Shown here: piece by piece, positions 17,166 through 25,963 of the stretch
How the letters are laid out: each line of letters starts with the position of its first letter
Numbering within the stretch: position 1 is the stretch's first letter
Source of the DNA: Bacteroidaceae bacterium
GTDB lineage: Bacteria > Bacteroidota > Bacteroidia > Bacteroidales > Bacteroidaceae
Direction of reading: 5' to 3'
Assembly (NCBI GenBank): GCA_017483605.1
Contig: JAFUWG010000006.1
Coordinates: forward strand, 1 to 36,900
DNA length: 36,900 bases
Program-made: the position numbers and the translations under genes
The notes under the pieces: model-generated
The model's input: the letters and a program-made list of their open reading frames with translations, nothing else
What the model was told of the DNA's origin: nothing
The model's database searches: none

Positions 17166-18518
17166 ATGAAAAAATCACAAACAAGTTGGAGGAAGTTTCT
17201 TCCATCAATTTTAGTATTAGTTGGTTTGTCTGCATGTGACAAACAGTCTGTAGATGAAGAAAAAGAAGATGCGACAACATCGATGCTTCAGATTTATACG
17301 AGAACGAATGACGCAAGTGACCCAACCGTAAGTTACCCCGTAAATGTATATGTTTTCAAGGGCGACCAGTGCGAGGCAACACAAACTATCAATGATGCAA
17401 ACGAGACACTTAGTTTGCCATTATCTGAGGGGGATTATACCGTCTATGCCATAGGTGGTGCCTCAACGGCGAACTACACATTGCCCTCTCAAGAAAATGC
17501 AACAAAAAATTCCATAATTGTACTAAATGAAGGGAAAAAGCATGGAGACCTGATGGCTGCAACGTCAAACGTAACGATAGCAAAAGAAGGAACGAACAGC
17601 ACGACTTTGACAATGGCAAGAAAGACCATGTTGTTACAAAGTATAACGATGCATAATATTCCTGCAGATGCTACAGCGGTTTCTGTGACAATTGCTCCTT
17701 TGCGGGAAAACATTGCGATAGATGCAACTTACTCTGGAGAATCGGGAAGTGAAACAACTGCGTTGACAAAACAGGATGATGGAACCACATGGGCTTTTGA
17801 AGGGGAGAAGTATCTTTTACCTCCTCCGCCTGAGACATCTGTTACTATTACGATGAGTGTTACTCTTCCGGGTGGCACAAACAATTACCTTTACGAAATA
17901 GAAGAATCGTTATCTGCTGGTTATAAACTGAATATAGAAGGAACATACACAGAAGCCGCGGCGATTCGACTGACAGGAACAATTGTGGGTGCTACATGGG
18001 AAGGTGTCAAAAATGTATCCTCCGATTTCAAGGAGAGTGATCGTGCTTCAGAATCAGAAGGGAATTCTGACGAGGCTGATGACAACTCGGAAGATTCTGG
18101 AGTAACAACATTTACAGAAACGGCTCTTCCCGCCGTAGGCTCAACCTACAAGACTTGTTTTGTCCTTTCTGTGAATAGTGACGTAACACCTGCCGAGGTT
18201 GTGTTGCTTTCGCCCAAAGAGGAAGTGCTCGGAGGGACCACCCAAAATGATAACATGGTTAGATTAGAAGGAGCCTTAGGAAGATGTGCAGTGACAGGCA
18301 TAGAAGGTTGGCGGTTGATGACCAGAAGTGAAATCAAATCCCTTTTTGATATTCGGGCAAATGTTGTTCCGAGTCTTAATTCTGACAGCAGATATTTGTT
18401 TGATGAAGATGGAACAATGAAGGCTGCCAAAATGAAATTGAGTTTTTCTCCCGCACAGTCTCTAACCAACACGGATATTCTTCGTCCTGTAGCCACCGTA
18501 AAAATCAACATTGAATAA
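17166..18518 (+). CDS. Mfa2/FimB-like lipoprotein (fimbrial anchor family)
   Basis: Predicted 450 residues. The signal peptide ends in the lipobox LSAC with cysteine 24. The segment PVNVYVFKGDQC...LPLSEGDYTVYAIGG resembles the Mfa2/FimB N-terminal fold of Bacteroidales fimbrial tip or anchor proteins. A long Thr/Ser-rich beta region follows. An acidic Ser/Asp/Glu linker near residues 278-302 separates it from a C-terminal domain (TYKTCFVLSVNSDVTPAEVV). No major fimbrillin, Mfa1 or minor tip genes accompany it, so it may act as a stand-alone adhesive or structural lipoprotein. Its base composition is visibly more A/T-rich than the cyclophilin gene that follows only 11 bp later, which hints that it was inserted into an older operon. 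Confidence 0.6.
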   Translation: MKKSQTSWRKFLPSILVLVGLSACDKQSVDEEKEDATTSMLQIYTRTNDASDPTVSYPVNVYVFKGDQCEATQTINDANETLSLPLSEGDYTVYAIGGASTANYTLPSQENATKNSIIVLNEGKKHGDLMAATSNVTIAKEGTNSTTLTMARKTMLLQSITMHNIPADATAVSVTIAPLRENIAIDATYSGESGSETTALTKQDDGTTWAFEGEKYLLPPPPETSVTITMSVTLPGGTNNYLYEIEESLSAGYKLNIEGTYTEAAAIRLTGTIVGATWEGVKNVSSDFKESDRASESEGNSDEADDNSEDSGVTTFTETALPAVGSTYKTCFVLSVNSDVTPAEVVLLSPKEEVLGGTTQNDNMVRLEGALGRCAVTGIEGWRLMTRSEIKSLFDIRANVVPSLNSDSRYLFDEDGTMKAAKMKLSFSPAQSLTNTDILRPVATVKINIE

Positions 18519-18529
18519 CAAATAGTTTT

Positions 18530-19360
18530 ATGAAGAAGATTTTTGTATTGATGCTTTGGGCCTGCTGTCTGGTATGTGCTGGATGCACGAGTCAGCAGGG
18601 AGAGAAAGAGACGGAGGTGGTGCTGGAAACTACGGTGGGCGAGATTCGTCTGAAATTGTACAACGACACGCCGGGTCATCGGGACAACTTTGTACAGAAC
18701 GTGAAGGATGGGCTGTACACGGGTGTGACGTTCCACCGTGTGATTCGCAACTTCATGATTCAGACGGGCGACCCAAAGACTCGCCCGCAGGGGTATGAGG
18801 TGAAGTTGAACGAACAGGGTGACACCATCCCCGAGTGGATCCCTGCCGAAATCGTGTGGCCGAAGCATTTCCATGTGAGGGGAATGCTGGCGGCGGCTCG
18901 TGAGGGGGACGAGGAGAACCCGAAGCGGATGAGCGACAAGTTTGAGTTCTACATCGTGACGGGCAAGGTGCAGTCGGATGATGACATGGACAACATGGAG
19001 AAGGCTCGTGAGCAGCGGGATGCGGAACTGCTGTATCAGCAGAAGCAACTGGCGAACAAGGAGAAACTGGAGGCCTTGCGTGCTGCCCGCGACAGGGACG
19101 GGTTGAGCGACCTGCTGGAGAAGTTGCAGGACGAGGCGAAGTGGGAGGTGTCGGAGAATCCGCCCATCACTTATCCGAAGGATGTCCGCAAGGCATACAG
19201 GGTGCATGGCGGTGCTCCGTGGCTGGACAATGAGTACACGGTGTTTGGCGAGGTGGTGAAGGGCATGGATGCTGTGGAGACGATTCAGAAGGTGAAGACG
19301 GATGCCACGGATAAGCCTCTGAAGGAAATACGCATCGTAAAAGCCTATGTGGTTGAGTAA
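18530..19360 (+). CDS. Peptidyl-prolyl isomerase lipoprotein (cyclophilin type)
   Basis: Predicted 276 residues. The lipoprotein signal MKKIFVLMLWACCLVCAGC ends in the lipobox with cysteine 19, so it probably sits on an envelope membrane facing the periplasm. The cyclophilin fold is seen in TTVGEIRLKLYNDTPGHRDN, GVTFHRVIRNFMIQTGDP and the late motif EYTVFGEVVKGMDAV. Between FYIVTGKVQ and YRVHGGAPW lies a charged, helical insertion of roughly 70 residues (LLYQQKQLANKEKLEALRAA and similar), which is not in minimal cyclophilins. It should speed proline isomerisation during folding of secreted proteins. It overlaps the M16 gene by 14 bp, implying joint translation, and shares the operon with the Mfa2-like gene. 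Confidence 0.88.
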   Translation: MKKIFVLMLWACCLVCAGCTSQQGEKETEVVLETTVGEIRLKLYNDTPGHRDNFVQNVKDGLYTGVTFHRVIRNFMIQTGDPKTRPQGYEVKLNEQGDTIPEWIPAEIVWPKHFHVRGMLAAAREGDEENPKRMSDKFEFYIVTGKVQSDDDMDNMEKAREQRDAELLYQQKQLANKEKLEALRAARDRDGLSDLLEKLQDEAKWEVSENPPITYPKDVRKAYRVHGGAPWLDNEYTVFGEVVKGMDAVETIQKVKTDATDKPLKEIRIVKAYVVE

Positions 19361-20582
19361 GCACACGCTGGAGAACGGGCTGAGGATTGTGCATCAGCAG
19401 GACACGTCCACGCAGATGGTGACGCTGAATGTGCTCTATCAGGTGGGCAGTCGCAACGAAAGTCCCGAGCACACGGGATTCGCCCATCTGTTTGAACATC
19501 TGATGTTTGGGGGCAGCGTGAACATTCCCAACTATGACGAACCGCTGCAACTGGCATGTGGCGACAACAATGCGTTCACTACCAACGACTATACGAACTA
19601 TTACCTGACTGTACCTGCCGCCAATGTGGAGACGGGCTTCTGGTTGGAGAGTGACCGCATGATGAGTCTGGCGTTTACTCCCGAGAGTCTGGAGGTGCAA
19701 CGAAAGGTAGTGATGGAGGAGTTTAAGCAGCACTACATCACCCCGCCTTATGGCGACATCAGTCACCTCATCTCGGCACTGGCATATAAGGTGCATCCCT
19801 ACCGATGGCCTACCATCGGGCTGAAACTGAGTCATATCGCCGACGTGACGATGGACGAAGTGAAGGACTTTTTCTTCCGTTTCTATGCTCCCAACAATGC
19901 CATCCTTTCGGTGGTGGGGAACATCACGATGGAGGAAACGGTGCGGCTGGCTGAGAAATGGTTTGGCCCTGTGCCCCGTCGGCAGATTGACATGACGCCC
20001 ATTCCGCAGGAACCGGAGCAGACGGAACAGCGGCGGCTGACGGTGGAGAGGGAGGTGCCTGGCGATGTGCTCTATTTTTCCTTCCCCATTGTTGGCGTGA
20101 CACACCCCGACTTCCATTGTTGCGACATGATTTCCGACACTCTTTCGGCAGGGAAATCTTGCCGCCTGAATCATCATCTGGTGGAAGAGCAGCACCTCTT
20201 CACCAATATTGATGCATACGTCGCCCCTCACATCGACCCAGGGCAACTCTTTATCGCGGGGATGCAGGCAGAGGGCGTCTCGATGGAGGAAGCCGAAGCG
20301 GCGGTGTGGCAAGAGTTGGACATGCTTCTTGACGAAGGAATCGGTGAAGACGAACTGGAGAAAGTGAAGAACAAATTTGAAGCAAACTTCATGAAGGAAC
20401 GCGCCAATCGCCAGAAGTTCGCCGCCCAACTTGCTTTCTATGAGATGCTGGGTGATGCCGCATGGGCAGACAAGGAGGTGGAAGCCTACCGAAGTGTCAC
20501 AAAGGAACACTTCATGCAGGTGTGCCACAAGACGCTAAGAAGAGAAAAGGCAAGCGTGTTGTGGTACTTGAGGAAAAAATGA
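19347..20582 (+). CDS. M16 family zinc metalloprotease
   Basis: Predicted 411 residues, a single-repeat pitrilysin-type protease. The inverted zinc motif HxxEH is present as HLFEH (His47, Glu50, His51), with the downstream acidic zinc ligand expected in the VVMEEF region near residue 125. NAFTTNDYTNYYLTVPA and APNNAILSVVGNI are typical family phrases. No signal peptide is visible, so a cytoplasmic role in peptide processing is likelier than secretion. Its start lies inside the cyclophilin gene (14-bp overlap). Family members often work as a catalytic/non-catalytic pair; no partner is seen here. It faces the rluA-like gene convergently across 54 bp. Confidence 0.9.
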   Translation: MWLSKHTLENGLRIVHQQDTSTQMVTLNVLYQVGSRNESPEHTGFAHLFEHLMFGGSVNIPNYDEPLQLACGDNNAFTTNDYTNYYLTVPAANVETGFWLESDRMMSLAFTPESLEVQRKVVMEEFKQHYITPPYGDISHLISALAYKVHPYRWPTIGLKLSHIADVTMDEVKDFFFRFYAPNNAILSVVGNITMEETVRLAEKWFGPVPRRQIDMTPIPQEPEQTEQRRLTVEREVPGDVLYFSFPIVGVTHPDFHCCDMISDTLSAGKSCRLNHHLVEEQHLFTNIDAYVAPHIDPGQLFIAGMQAEGVSMEEAEAAVWQELDMLLDEGIGEDELEKVKNKFEANFMKERANRQKFAAQLAFYEMLGDAAWADKEVEAYRSVTKEHFMQVCHKTLRREKASVLWYLRKK

Positions 20583-20636
20583 AGAAAGAAAAATGGAGAA
20601 CCTTTGGCTCGATGAAGTCAAAGGGGAGTTGACCAA

Positions 20637-21305
20637 TCAACAATCAAAAGATTTCCAGAGGTTGTCGTCGGGTAGGGGTGCCGTGACGGCAACTTCTTTT
20701 TTGCTGACAGGGTGGATGAACTGCATGGTGCGGCTGAGCAGAGAAATGCTGCCGTCGGGATTGGAGCGTTTGGCTCCATACTTGAGGTCACCTTTGATGG
20801 GGCAACCCATCTTTGCCAATTGACAACGAATCTGATGATGGCGACCCGTCTTTAGGTTCACCTCGATTAAGAAATAATGGTCGGAACGCCCAATGACCTT
20901 GTAGTCGAGAACGGCTTTCTTGCTGTGAAGCACTTCGTGGTCGTAGGCATACGACTTGTTTTGTCTCTCGTTCCGAACCAGCCAGTGGGTTAGTGTCCCT
21001 TCGGTCTGTGGTGGGGCGTTCTTCACAATTGCCCAGTAGGTTTTGTGAACTTCGCCGTTGGCAAACATGGCGTTCATGCGAGCCAAAGCCTTGGAGGTGC
21101 GGGCAAAGAGCACCAAACCAAACACGGGACGGTCGAGACGATGAACAACACCAAGGAAAACGTCGCCGGGTTTGGCGTACGCTTCCTTGATGTATCGTTT
21201 CACTGTTTCGCTCAGAGGCTTGTCGCCGGTCTTGTCGCCCTGCACGATTTCGCCCGATGTCTTCGAAACAATGATGACGTGATTATCTTCGTAGATGACT
21301 TCCAT
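20637..21305 (-). CDS. RluA-family pseudouridine synthase
   Basis: Predicted 222 residues, short for the family because no S4 domain is present. The catalytic motif is HRLDRP with aspartate 58 as the expected nucleophile. GRHHQIRCQLAKMGCPIKGD is the conserved C-terminal substrate-binding motif. It should convert specific uridines in rRNA or tRNA to pseudouridine; the target cannot be deduced. Its ATG shares one base with the fabG stop (TAATG), so it is translationally coupled as the last gene of the tetR-fabG-rluA operon. Confidence 0.9.
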   Translation of the reverse strand: MEVIYEDNHVIIVSKTSGEIVQGDKTGDKPLSETVKRYIKEAYAKPGDVFLGVVHRLDRPVFGLVLFARTSKALARMNAMFANGEVHKTYWAIVKNAPPQTEGTLTHWLVRNERQNKSYAYDHEVLHSKKAVLDYKVIGRSDHYFLIEVNLKTGRHHQIRCQLAKMGCPIKGDLKYGAKRSNPDGSISLLSRTMQFIHPVSKKEVAVTAPLPDDNLWKSFDC

Positions 21306-22063
21306 TACATATTCATGCCGCCGTCAATCTGGATGACCTGACCAGATACGTAACTGGACATGTCGGACGCGAGGAAGAGGCAGACATTGGCGATGTCTTC
21401 TACCTGACCTCCACGACGGAGTGGAATCTTCTGCATCCAAGCCTTGCGGATTTCCTCTGGCAGTTGGGCTGTCATGGCTGTCTCGATGAAGCCTGGAGCC
21501 ACAGCGTTGGCACGCACGCCCTTAGGACCGAGTTCCTGTGCGATAGACTTTGCCAAGCCAATCATACCTGCCTTGGAAGCAGAGTAGTTGCACTGGCCTG
21601 CATTGCCGTGAACACCGACCACGGAGGACATGTTGATGATAGAGCCACCACGCTGACGCAGCATGATAGGAGCACAAGCGTGGATGAAGTTGAATGCAGA
21701 CTTGAGGTTGACGTTGAGCACAGCATCCCACTGAGCCTCTGTCATGCGGAGCATCAAGCCGTCCTTGGTGATGCCTGCATTGTTCACCAGCACGTCGATA
21801 GAGCCAAAGTCTTCGTGAATCTTCTTCACTACAGCCTCAGTCTCGGCGAAGTCGGCAGCGTTGCCAGCGTAGGCACGGCAAGTTACGCCCAGTGCCTCAA
21901 TCTCCTTGCGAGTAGCCTCGAGGCCTGCAGCCATGTCGTCGTTCAAAACCAAATCTGTGAATGCGATGTTTGCACCTTCCTGAGCAAACTTGATAGCGAC
22001 AGCCTTACCGATGCCGCGTGCAGCACCTGTGATGAGTGCTGTCTTACCTTGTAAAAGTCCCAT
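21305..22063 (-). CDS. fabG: 3-oxoacyl-[acyl-carrier-protein] reductase
   Basis: Predicted 252 residues of the short-chain dehydrogenase family. The NADPH-binding TGAARGIG motif (residues 12-19) and NNAG (94-97) are present. The catalytic set is Asn119, Ser147, Tyr160 and Lys164 (NVNLKS, MSSVVG, YSASK). QIDGGMN at the C-terminus is typical. It reduces beta-ketoacyl-ACP in each fatty-acid elongation cycle. It lies 27 bp after the tetR gene and overlaps rluA by one base. Close linkage suggests that the regulator senses an acyl or envelope-lipid signal, but that is inference. Confidence 0.93.
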   Translation of the reverse strand: MGLLQGKTALITGAARGIGKAVAIKFAQEGANIAFTDLVLNDDMAAGLEATRKEIEALGVTCRAYAGNAADFAETEAVVKKIHEDFGSIDVLVNNAGITKDGLMLRMTEAQWDAVLNVNLKSAFNFIHACAPIMLRQRGGSIINMSSVVGVHGNAGQCNYSASKAGMIGLAKSIAQELGPKGVRANAVAPGFIETAMTAQLPEEIRKAWMQKIPLRRGGQVEDIANVCLFLASDMSSYVSGQVIQIDGGMNM

Positions 22064-22090
22064 AATTCGTTTCGTATTATTGGTTGTTAA

Positions 22091-22681
22091 TTAATATCTC
22101 AAATTGCGTCCAAAGTGCTTGAACACCATGTTGCGAACGTAGGGATAGAGTTCCTCGGCGTTCTGCACGGCATAGCGGCCATAGATGTAGGGCACTTCGC
22201 AGCCTTTCAGGCAATAGTGGGTGATTTCTGCTGTCAGACGCACGTTGCGAATGTCGAACACGCCCTTGTCGATGCCTTCGTTCATGATGCGACGGAAGAG
22301 ATTGATTTCGTTCTTGTCGAAGTTCTTACGCACCGCTTCCACTTTCCAGATGTCGCGGAAGAACTCGGCACGCAGGTTCCCGTTGCGATAGACGGCTTCC
22401 TTCATCACGTTGAGGTGGGCAAAAATCAGTTGCACCATCTTCTCCTCGGGAGAGATGTTCTTGCGTGCCACCTCCTCCATGCGTTCGAACAAACGTTCCA
22501 ACTCCGTCTGGATGACAGCCAGATAAATCTCTTCTTTGCTATTGAAATAGGTGTAAAGTGTGCGACGACCTCGGTTGGCAGCAAGTGCGATGTCATTCAT
22601 GGATGTATTTTCAAATCCATTCTTGGCAAACAGTTGACGAGCCACATCAACCAGAAGTTCCCTTGTCTTCAAAACCGACAT
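22091..22681 (-). CDS. TetR/AcrR family transcriptional regulator
   Basis: Predicted 196 residues. An N-terminal helix-turn-helix spans about residues 8-55 (LLVDVARQLFAKNGFENTSM, NRGRRTLYTYFNSKEEIYLA), the standard TetR signature. The remaining two thirds form the helical ligand and dimer domain. It is the first gene of an operon with fabG and rluA. A palindrome covering its own -7 element (22699-22722) is a likely operator, implying autorepression and control of fabG. The ligand is unknown; a fatty-acid intermediate is a reasonable guess given the neighbour. Confidence 0.9.
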   Translation of the reverse strand: MSVLKTRELLVDVARQLFAKNGFENTSMNDIALAANRGRRTLYTYFNSKEEIYLAVIQTELERLFERMEEVARKNISPEEKMVQLIFAHLNVMKEAVYRNGNLRAEFFRDIWKVEAVRKNFDKNEINLFRRIMNEGIDKGVFDIRNVRLTAEITHYCLKGCEVPYIYGRYAVQNAEELYPYVRNMVFKHFGRNLRY

Positions 22682-22698
22682 AATTCAAGATTGTTTCA

Positions 22699-22722
22699 TT
22701 TTGTGTGCAAAATTACACAAAA
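22699..22722 (-). promoter_or_regulatory. Candidate TetR operator overlapping the -7 element
   Basis: The 8-bp arms TTTTGTGT (22699-22706) and ACACAAAA (22715-22722) flank an 8-bp centre. The -7 hexamer region (TAATTTTG, 22715 to 22708) lies inside the palindrome, so binding of a dimer here would block transcription. Twofold symmetric sites at the regulator's own promoter are usual for TetR proteins. Confidence 0.55.
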
Positions 22723-22738
22723 AAAAGGAATCCACAAA
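22708..22738 (-). promoter_or_regulatory. Promoter of the tetR-fabG-rluA operon
   Basis: On the minus strand TTTG (22738-22735), a 19-bp spacer and TAATTTTG (22715-22708) form a full-consensus Bacteroidetes promoter. The transcription start would be about 20 bp before the tetR ATG at 22681. Confidence 0.8.
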
Positions 22739-22829
22739 GCATTTTTTGCACATCTTTTCATAAAAAAGCGTTAACAGACAATGAATCAGGATTTTAGTAA
22801 ATGCACAAATAATGTTAAATTGTGTACTG

Positions 22830-24233
22830 CTATCCAAACAACTCTCGCAATGCCTCTTCCACCTTGCGAACAGGCACGACCTTGATGTTGAATTTGGTGG
22901 TGTCGATGCCATTCATGTTGGCGCGGGGCACAATCATCTTGCGGAAGCCCAACTTGTCTGCCTCGGCGATGCGTTGCAAAATGCGACTGACAGGACGCAC
23001 CTCGCCACTCAAGCCAACCTCGCCCGCAAAACAGATGTCGCGAGCGATGCCTGTGTCCACATTGCTGGAAAGCACGGCGGCAATCACGCTCAGGTCGATG
23101 GCGGGGTCAGTCACGCGGATGCCGCCAGCGATGTTCAGATACACATCACGCTGTGGCAGTTTGAAACCCACACGTTTTTCGAGCACAGCCAAGAGCATGT
23201 TGAGACGTCGCAAATCGAAGCCTGTCGCCGAACGTTGTGGTGTGCCGTATGCGGCGGTGCTGACTAGAGCCTGTGTCTCGATGAGCAGGGGACGCACTCC
23301 TTCGATAGAGCAAGCCACCGCCACACCGCTCAATTCTTCACCATTCTTCACATCGCTCAGCAGGAGTTCCGATGGGTTCTCCACAGGTCGTAACCCATTG
23401 TGTACCATTTCGTAAATGCCCAACTCCGCTGTTGAGCCAAAACGGTTCTTGATGGCACGCACAATGCGGTACATATAGTGTTGGTCACCTTCAAACTGCA
23501 AAACGGTGTCCACCATGTGCTCCAATATCTTCGGCCCCGCAATGGAACCTTCCTTGTTGATGTGACCTATCAGGATGACAGGCGTGTTGCTCTCTTTGGC
23601 AAACTTCAAAATCATGGCTGCACACTCCCGAATCTGACTCACACTGCCAGGGGAGGACTCCACCGTCTCTGTCGCCATTGTTTGGATGGAGTCAATCACC
23701 ACCAAATCAGGCTCCACCACCTTGATGTGCTCAAACACTGTCTCAATCATGGCTTCACACACCACCTGCACATCTGCCAATGCCTCGCTTGCCGCACCGT
23801 CCTCGTACTTCTCCAGCAATCTGTCTGCCCTCAGTTTCAACTGCCTTGCACTTTCCTCGCCACTCACGTAGAGAATTCGAAGCCCTTTCAACCTCAGCAC
23901 CGTCTGCAGCACCAGTGTGGACTTGCCGATGCCTGGTTCACCACCCAGCAGCGTCAAACTGCCAGGCACCAAGCCTCCGCCCAGCACACGATTCAGTTCC
24001 CCGTCCAGCATGTTGATGCGAGGCTCATCCTCCGTCTTGATTTTCGACATCGAGATAGGGCTGGACTTCGATTCCATACTGAACTCTTCTCGGATGCCCT
24101 GCAAAGGTTTTTTCTTGCCGAGTTTCTGTTCCACAAAGGTGTTCCACTCGCCACATGCAGGACATTTGCCAATCCATTTCGGACTGTCATAGCCGCATGA
24201 AGTACAAACGTATGCAATCTTCTCTTTTGCCAT
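22830..24233 (-). CDS. radA: DNA repair protein RadA
   Basis: Predicted 467 residues starting MAKEKIAYVC, as is normal for RadA. The N-terminal C4 zinc finger has cysteines 10, 13, 24 and 27 (CTSCGYD...GKCPACGEW). Walker A is GGEPGIGKST (about 97-106). The RadA-specific KNRFG motif is at 262-266, and a Lon-protease-like C-terminal domain follows. RadA is a DnaB-type ATPase that drives branch migration of recombination intermediates. The frame is open up to 24254 via a TTG, and another ATG at 24239 adds only MN, but the -7 element at 24252-24259 rules out the longest form. The gene is divergent from the DUF3943 gene. Confidence 0.95.
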   Translation of the reverse strand: MAKEKIAYVCTSCGYDSPKWIGKCPACGEWNTFVEQKLGKKKPLQGIREEFSMESKSSPISMSKIKTEDEPRINMLDGELNRVLGGGLVPGSLTLLGGEPGIGKSTLVLQTVLRLKGLRILYVSGEESARQLKLRADRLLEKYEDGAASEALADVQVVCEAMIETVFEHIKVVEPDLVVIDSIQTMATETVESSPGSVSQIRECAAMILKFAKESNTPVILIGHINKEGSIAGPKILEHMVDTVLQFEGDQHYMYRIVRAIKNRFGSTAELGIYEMVHNGLRPVENPSELLLSDVKNGEELSGVAVACSIEGVRPLLIETQALVSTAAYGTPQRSATGFDLRRLNMLLAVLEKRVGFKLPQRDVYLNIAGGIRVTDPAIDLSVIAAVLSSNVDTGIARDICFAGEVGLSGEVRPVSRILQRIAEADKLGFRKMIVPRANMNGIDTTKFNIKVVPVRKVEEALRELFG

Positions 24234-24251
24234 ATTCATCTTTTTGGTGTG

Positions 24252-24259
24252 CAAAGATA
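24252..24259 (-). promoter_or_regulatory. radA -7 promoter element
   Basis: TATCTTTG on the minus strand (24259 to 24252) matches the -7 consensus. A GTTG at 24283-24280, 20 bp upstream, is a near -33. The leader would be only about 10-15 nt, which fixes the radA start at 24239 or 24233. Confidence 0.6.
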
Positions 24260-24316
24260 CGGCTTTTTGAACAATACTGCAACCTTTTTGGCAATCTTTA
24301 TCTTAGAAAAAAAGCG

Positions 24317-24324
24317 TAACTTTG
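24317..24324 (+). promoter_or_regulatory. -7 element for the DUF3943 gene
   Basis: TAACTTTG matches TAnnTTTG on the plus strand, in the divergent gap with radA. No TTTG is seen at the proper distance upstream. A start near 24331 supports the ATG at 24356, preceded by agagagg, over the ATG at 24338. Confidence 0.5.
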
Positions 24325-24355
24325 CAGCCAAAATGTAATGTCCCCACCAGAGAGG

Positions 24356-25954
24356 ATGAACAGAATTGCACATCTCATACTACTTGCCATCGCTTGGCAG
24401 ACACTGTGTGTGACGACTCATGCCACAGAGAATGATTCTATCTGGCATGACTCCATCACTGGTACCCGTATGCACCTGCAGCGGGTGGAGGCACTGACAC
24501 CCTATCATTGTTCACTGCACTTTTTCGGTCAGAAACCAGATGGCTCCCCAAAATCACCTGCTCTACAGGCATTGGTCGAGGACATTGGCATCAATGCCCT
24601 CGTTTTCAGTTGGGACCACTTTGTAACCGACCGCGAGTGGGCACGTGTCACCAATTCCACCCTCCATCAGAACCTCAATGGCGGCTGGGTGTGGGACAAC
24701 GATAGTTTCTCGGGCAACCAGTTCAGCCACCCTTATCATGGCAGCATGTTCTACAATGCCGCCCGTGAACATGGACTATCCTACGGCGTTTCACTCATCT
24801 ACCCACTTGTGGGTTCTGCCACGTGGGAACTCTTCTGCGAAACCAACAGGCCCGCCTTCAACGATTTCATTTCTACAGGTGTCGGCGGAGCAGGCATTGG
24901 CGAAGTGACTCATCGTGCTTCCGACATCTTCTTCGACAACAGCAAGCGAGGGGCATCACGTGTGGCCAGAGAAATTGTCGGCACCCTGCTCAACCCCGTG
25001 CGTGGCTTGCATCGTATCATGTCAGGCGAAATGTTTCGTGTCAATCATCTGTCGGCAGGAAAGAAAGAGACCCCTGAACCATACTCGTTCCAGATAGGCA
25101 TAGGCGACCGCTACGTGTATGACATGGGCGACATACACCCCCAGTTGGGACGTCGGTACCATGAGCACATCCCTTTCCTCGACATCCGTTTCAACTACGG
25201 CAACCACTACAACAACCTTGACGAAGGAAAGGCAAGTCGTGCCTACGACTATTTCGACCTCTACGCATTGGTCAATCTCGACTCAAGCCATCCCACCATT
25301 GGCGAACTTGACATCATGGGACGCATCGGCTCCATCCAGCGTCAGTTGCCCCTGCGATGGAAACTCGACATCGGCTTCTATCAGAACATCAAATACATCG
25401 ACCATTATGGCAAAGATGGCCACCAACAGGCAGGCAATCTTGCCATTATCTCCGAAGCCGCCAGTTTCGGTGCAGGATTCCACGCCGAGCGTCAAGGCAA
25501 AGCCATCACCCTGAAGCACGACCTCATGCTCTCAGCCGTGCCATTGGGAGGCAGTACTGCCGACTACTTTCCCTTGCGACGCTACAATTTCGGCACAGGC
25601 TTCTCCGTTCGTCACAATTTCCAATTCATCTATAACCGTCACATCTCTTTTGGCAATCAGTTCTACTTCATGCGTTTGTTCATCGTCAAGGGAGCCGACC
25701 CAGCCCGCCTCGACCTGTACATCAACCATCCCGACCAGTACGCAAAAGAGATGACCGACGGCATCAATGCGTGGGGCGACCTCGGCGAGCAGAGCATCCT
25801 CCAGAACCGCCTCTTCCTTAGCGTCAACGTCACCCCCTCCCTCCAGTTCCATCTCCAAAACGAATTCTACCTTCGTCACGGCAACTACCGCGACTACCCC
25901 TCTCGCACAGCCAAAAGCATGGAATGGAAAGCAGGCTTCAGTTATGCATTGTAA
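24356..25954 (+). CDS. DUF3943 family outer-membrane-like protein
   Basis: Predicted 532 residues. The signal peptide MNRIAHLILLAIAWQTLCVT is cleaved at about THA. The segment FSGNQFSHPYHGSMFYNAAR, followed by ELFCETNRPAFNDFISTGVG and GAGIGEVTHRASDIFFD, is the hallmark of DUF3943. The C-terminal half alternates polar and aromatic residues in beta-strand-like runs and ends with a hydrophobic residue (GFSYAL), consistent with an outer-membrane barrel. Function is unknown for the family. An ATG at 24338 would add MSPPER in front of the signal and is less likely. The gene converges on the transglutaminase-like gene with only 9 bp between stops. Confidence 0.8.
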   Translation: MNRIAHLILLAIAWQTLCVTTHATENDSIWHDSITGTRMHLQRVEALTPYHCSLHFFGQKPDGSPKSPALQALVEDIGINALVFSWDHFVTDREWARVTNSTLHQNLNGGWVWDNDSFSGNQFSHPYHGSMFYNAAREHGLSYGVSLIYPLVGSATWELFCETNRPAFNDFISTGVGGAGIGEVTHRASDIFFDNSKRGASRVAREIVGTLLNPVRGLHRIMSGEMFRVNHLSAGKKETPEPYSFQIGIGDRYVYDMGDIHPQLGRRYHEHIPFLDIRFNYGNHYNNLDEGKASRAYDYFDLYALVNLDSSHPTIGELDIMGRIGSIQRQLPLRWKLDIGFYQNIKYIDHYGKDGHQQAGNLAIISEAASFGAGFHAERQGKAITLKHDLMLSAVPLGGSTADYFPLRRYNFGTGFSVRHNFQFIYNRHISFGNQFYFMRLFIVKGADPARLDLYINHPDQYAKEMTDGINAWGDLGEQSILQNRLFLSVNVTPSLQFHLQNEFYLRHGNYRDYPSRTAKSMEWKAGFSYAL

Positions 25955-25963
25955 AAAATCGTA

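Noticed and set aside
19167-20528. 453-codon minus-strand frame across the cyclophilin and M16 genes
   Set aside because: Shadow of two confidently identified genes; His-rich composition and no domain.
20593-20823. Short plus-strand ORF after the M16 gene
   Set aside because: Most of it is antisense to the pseudouridine synthase C-terminus and no conserved motif is seen.
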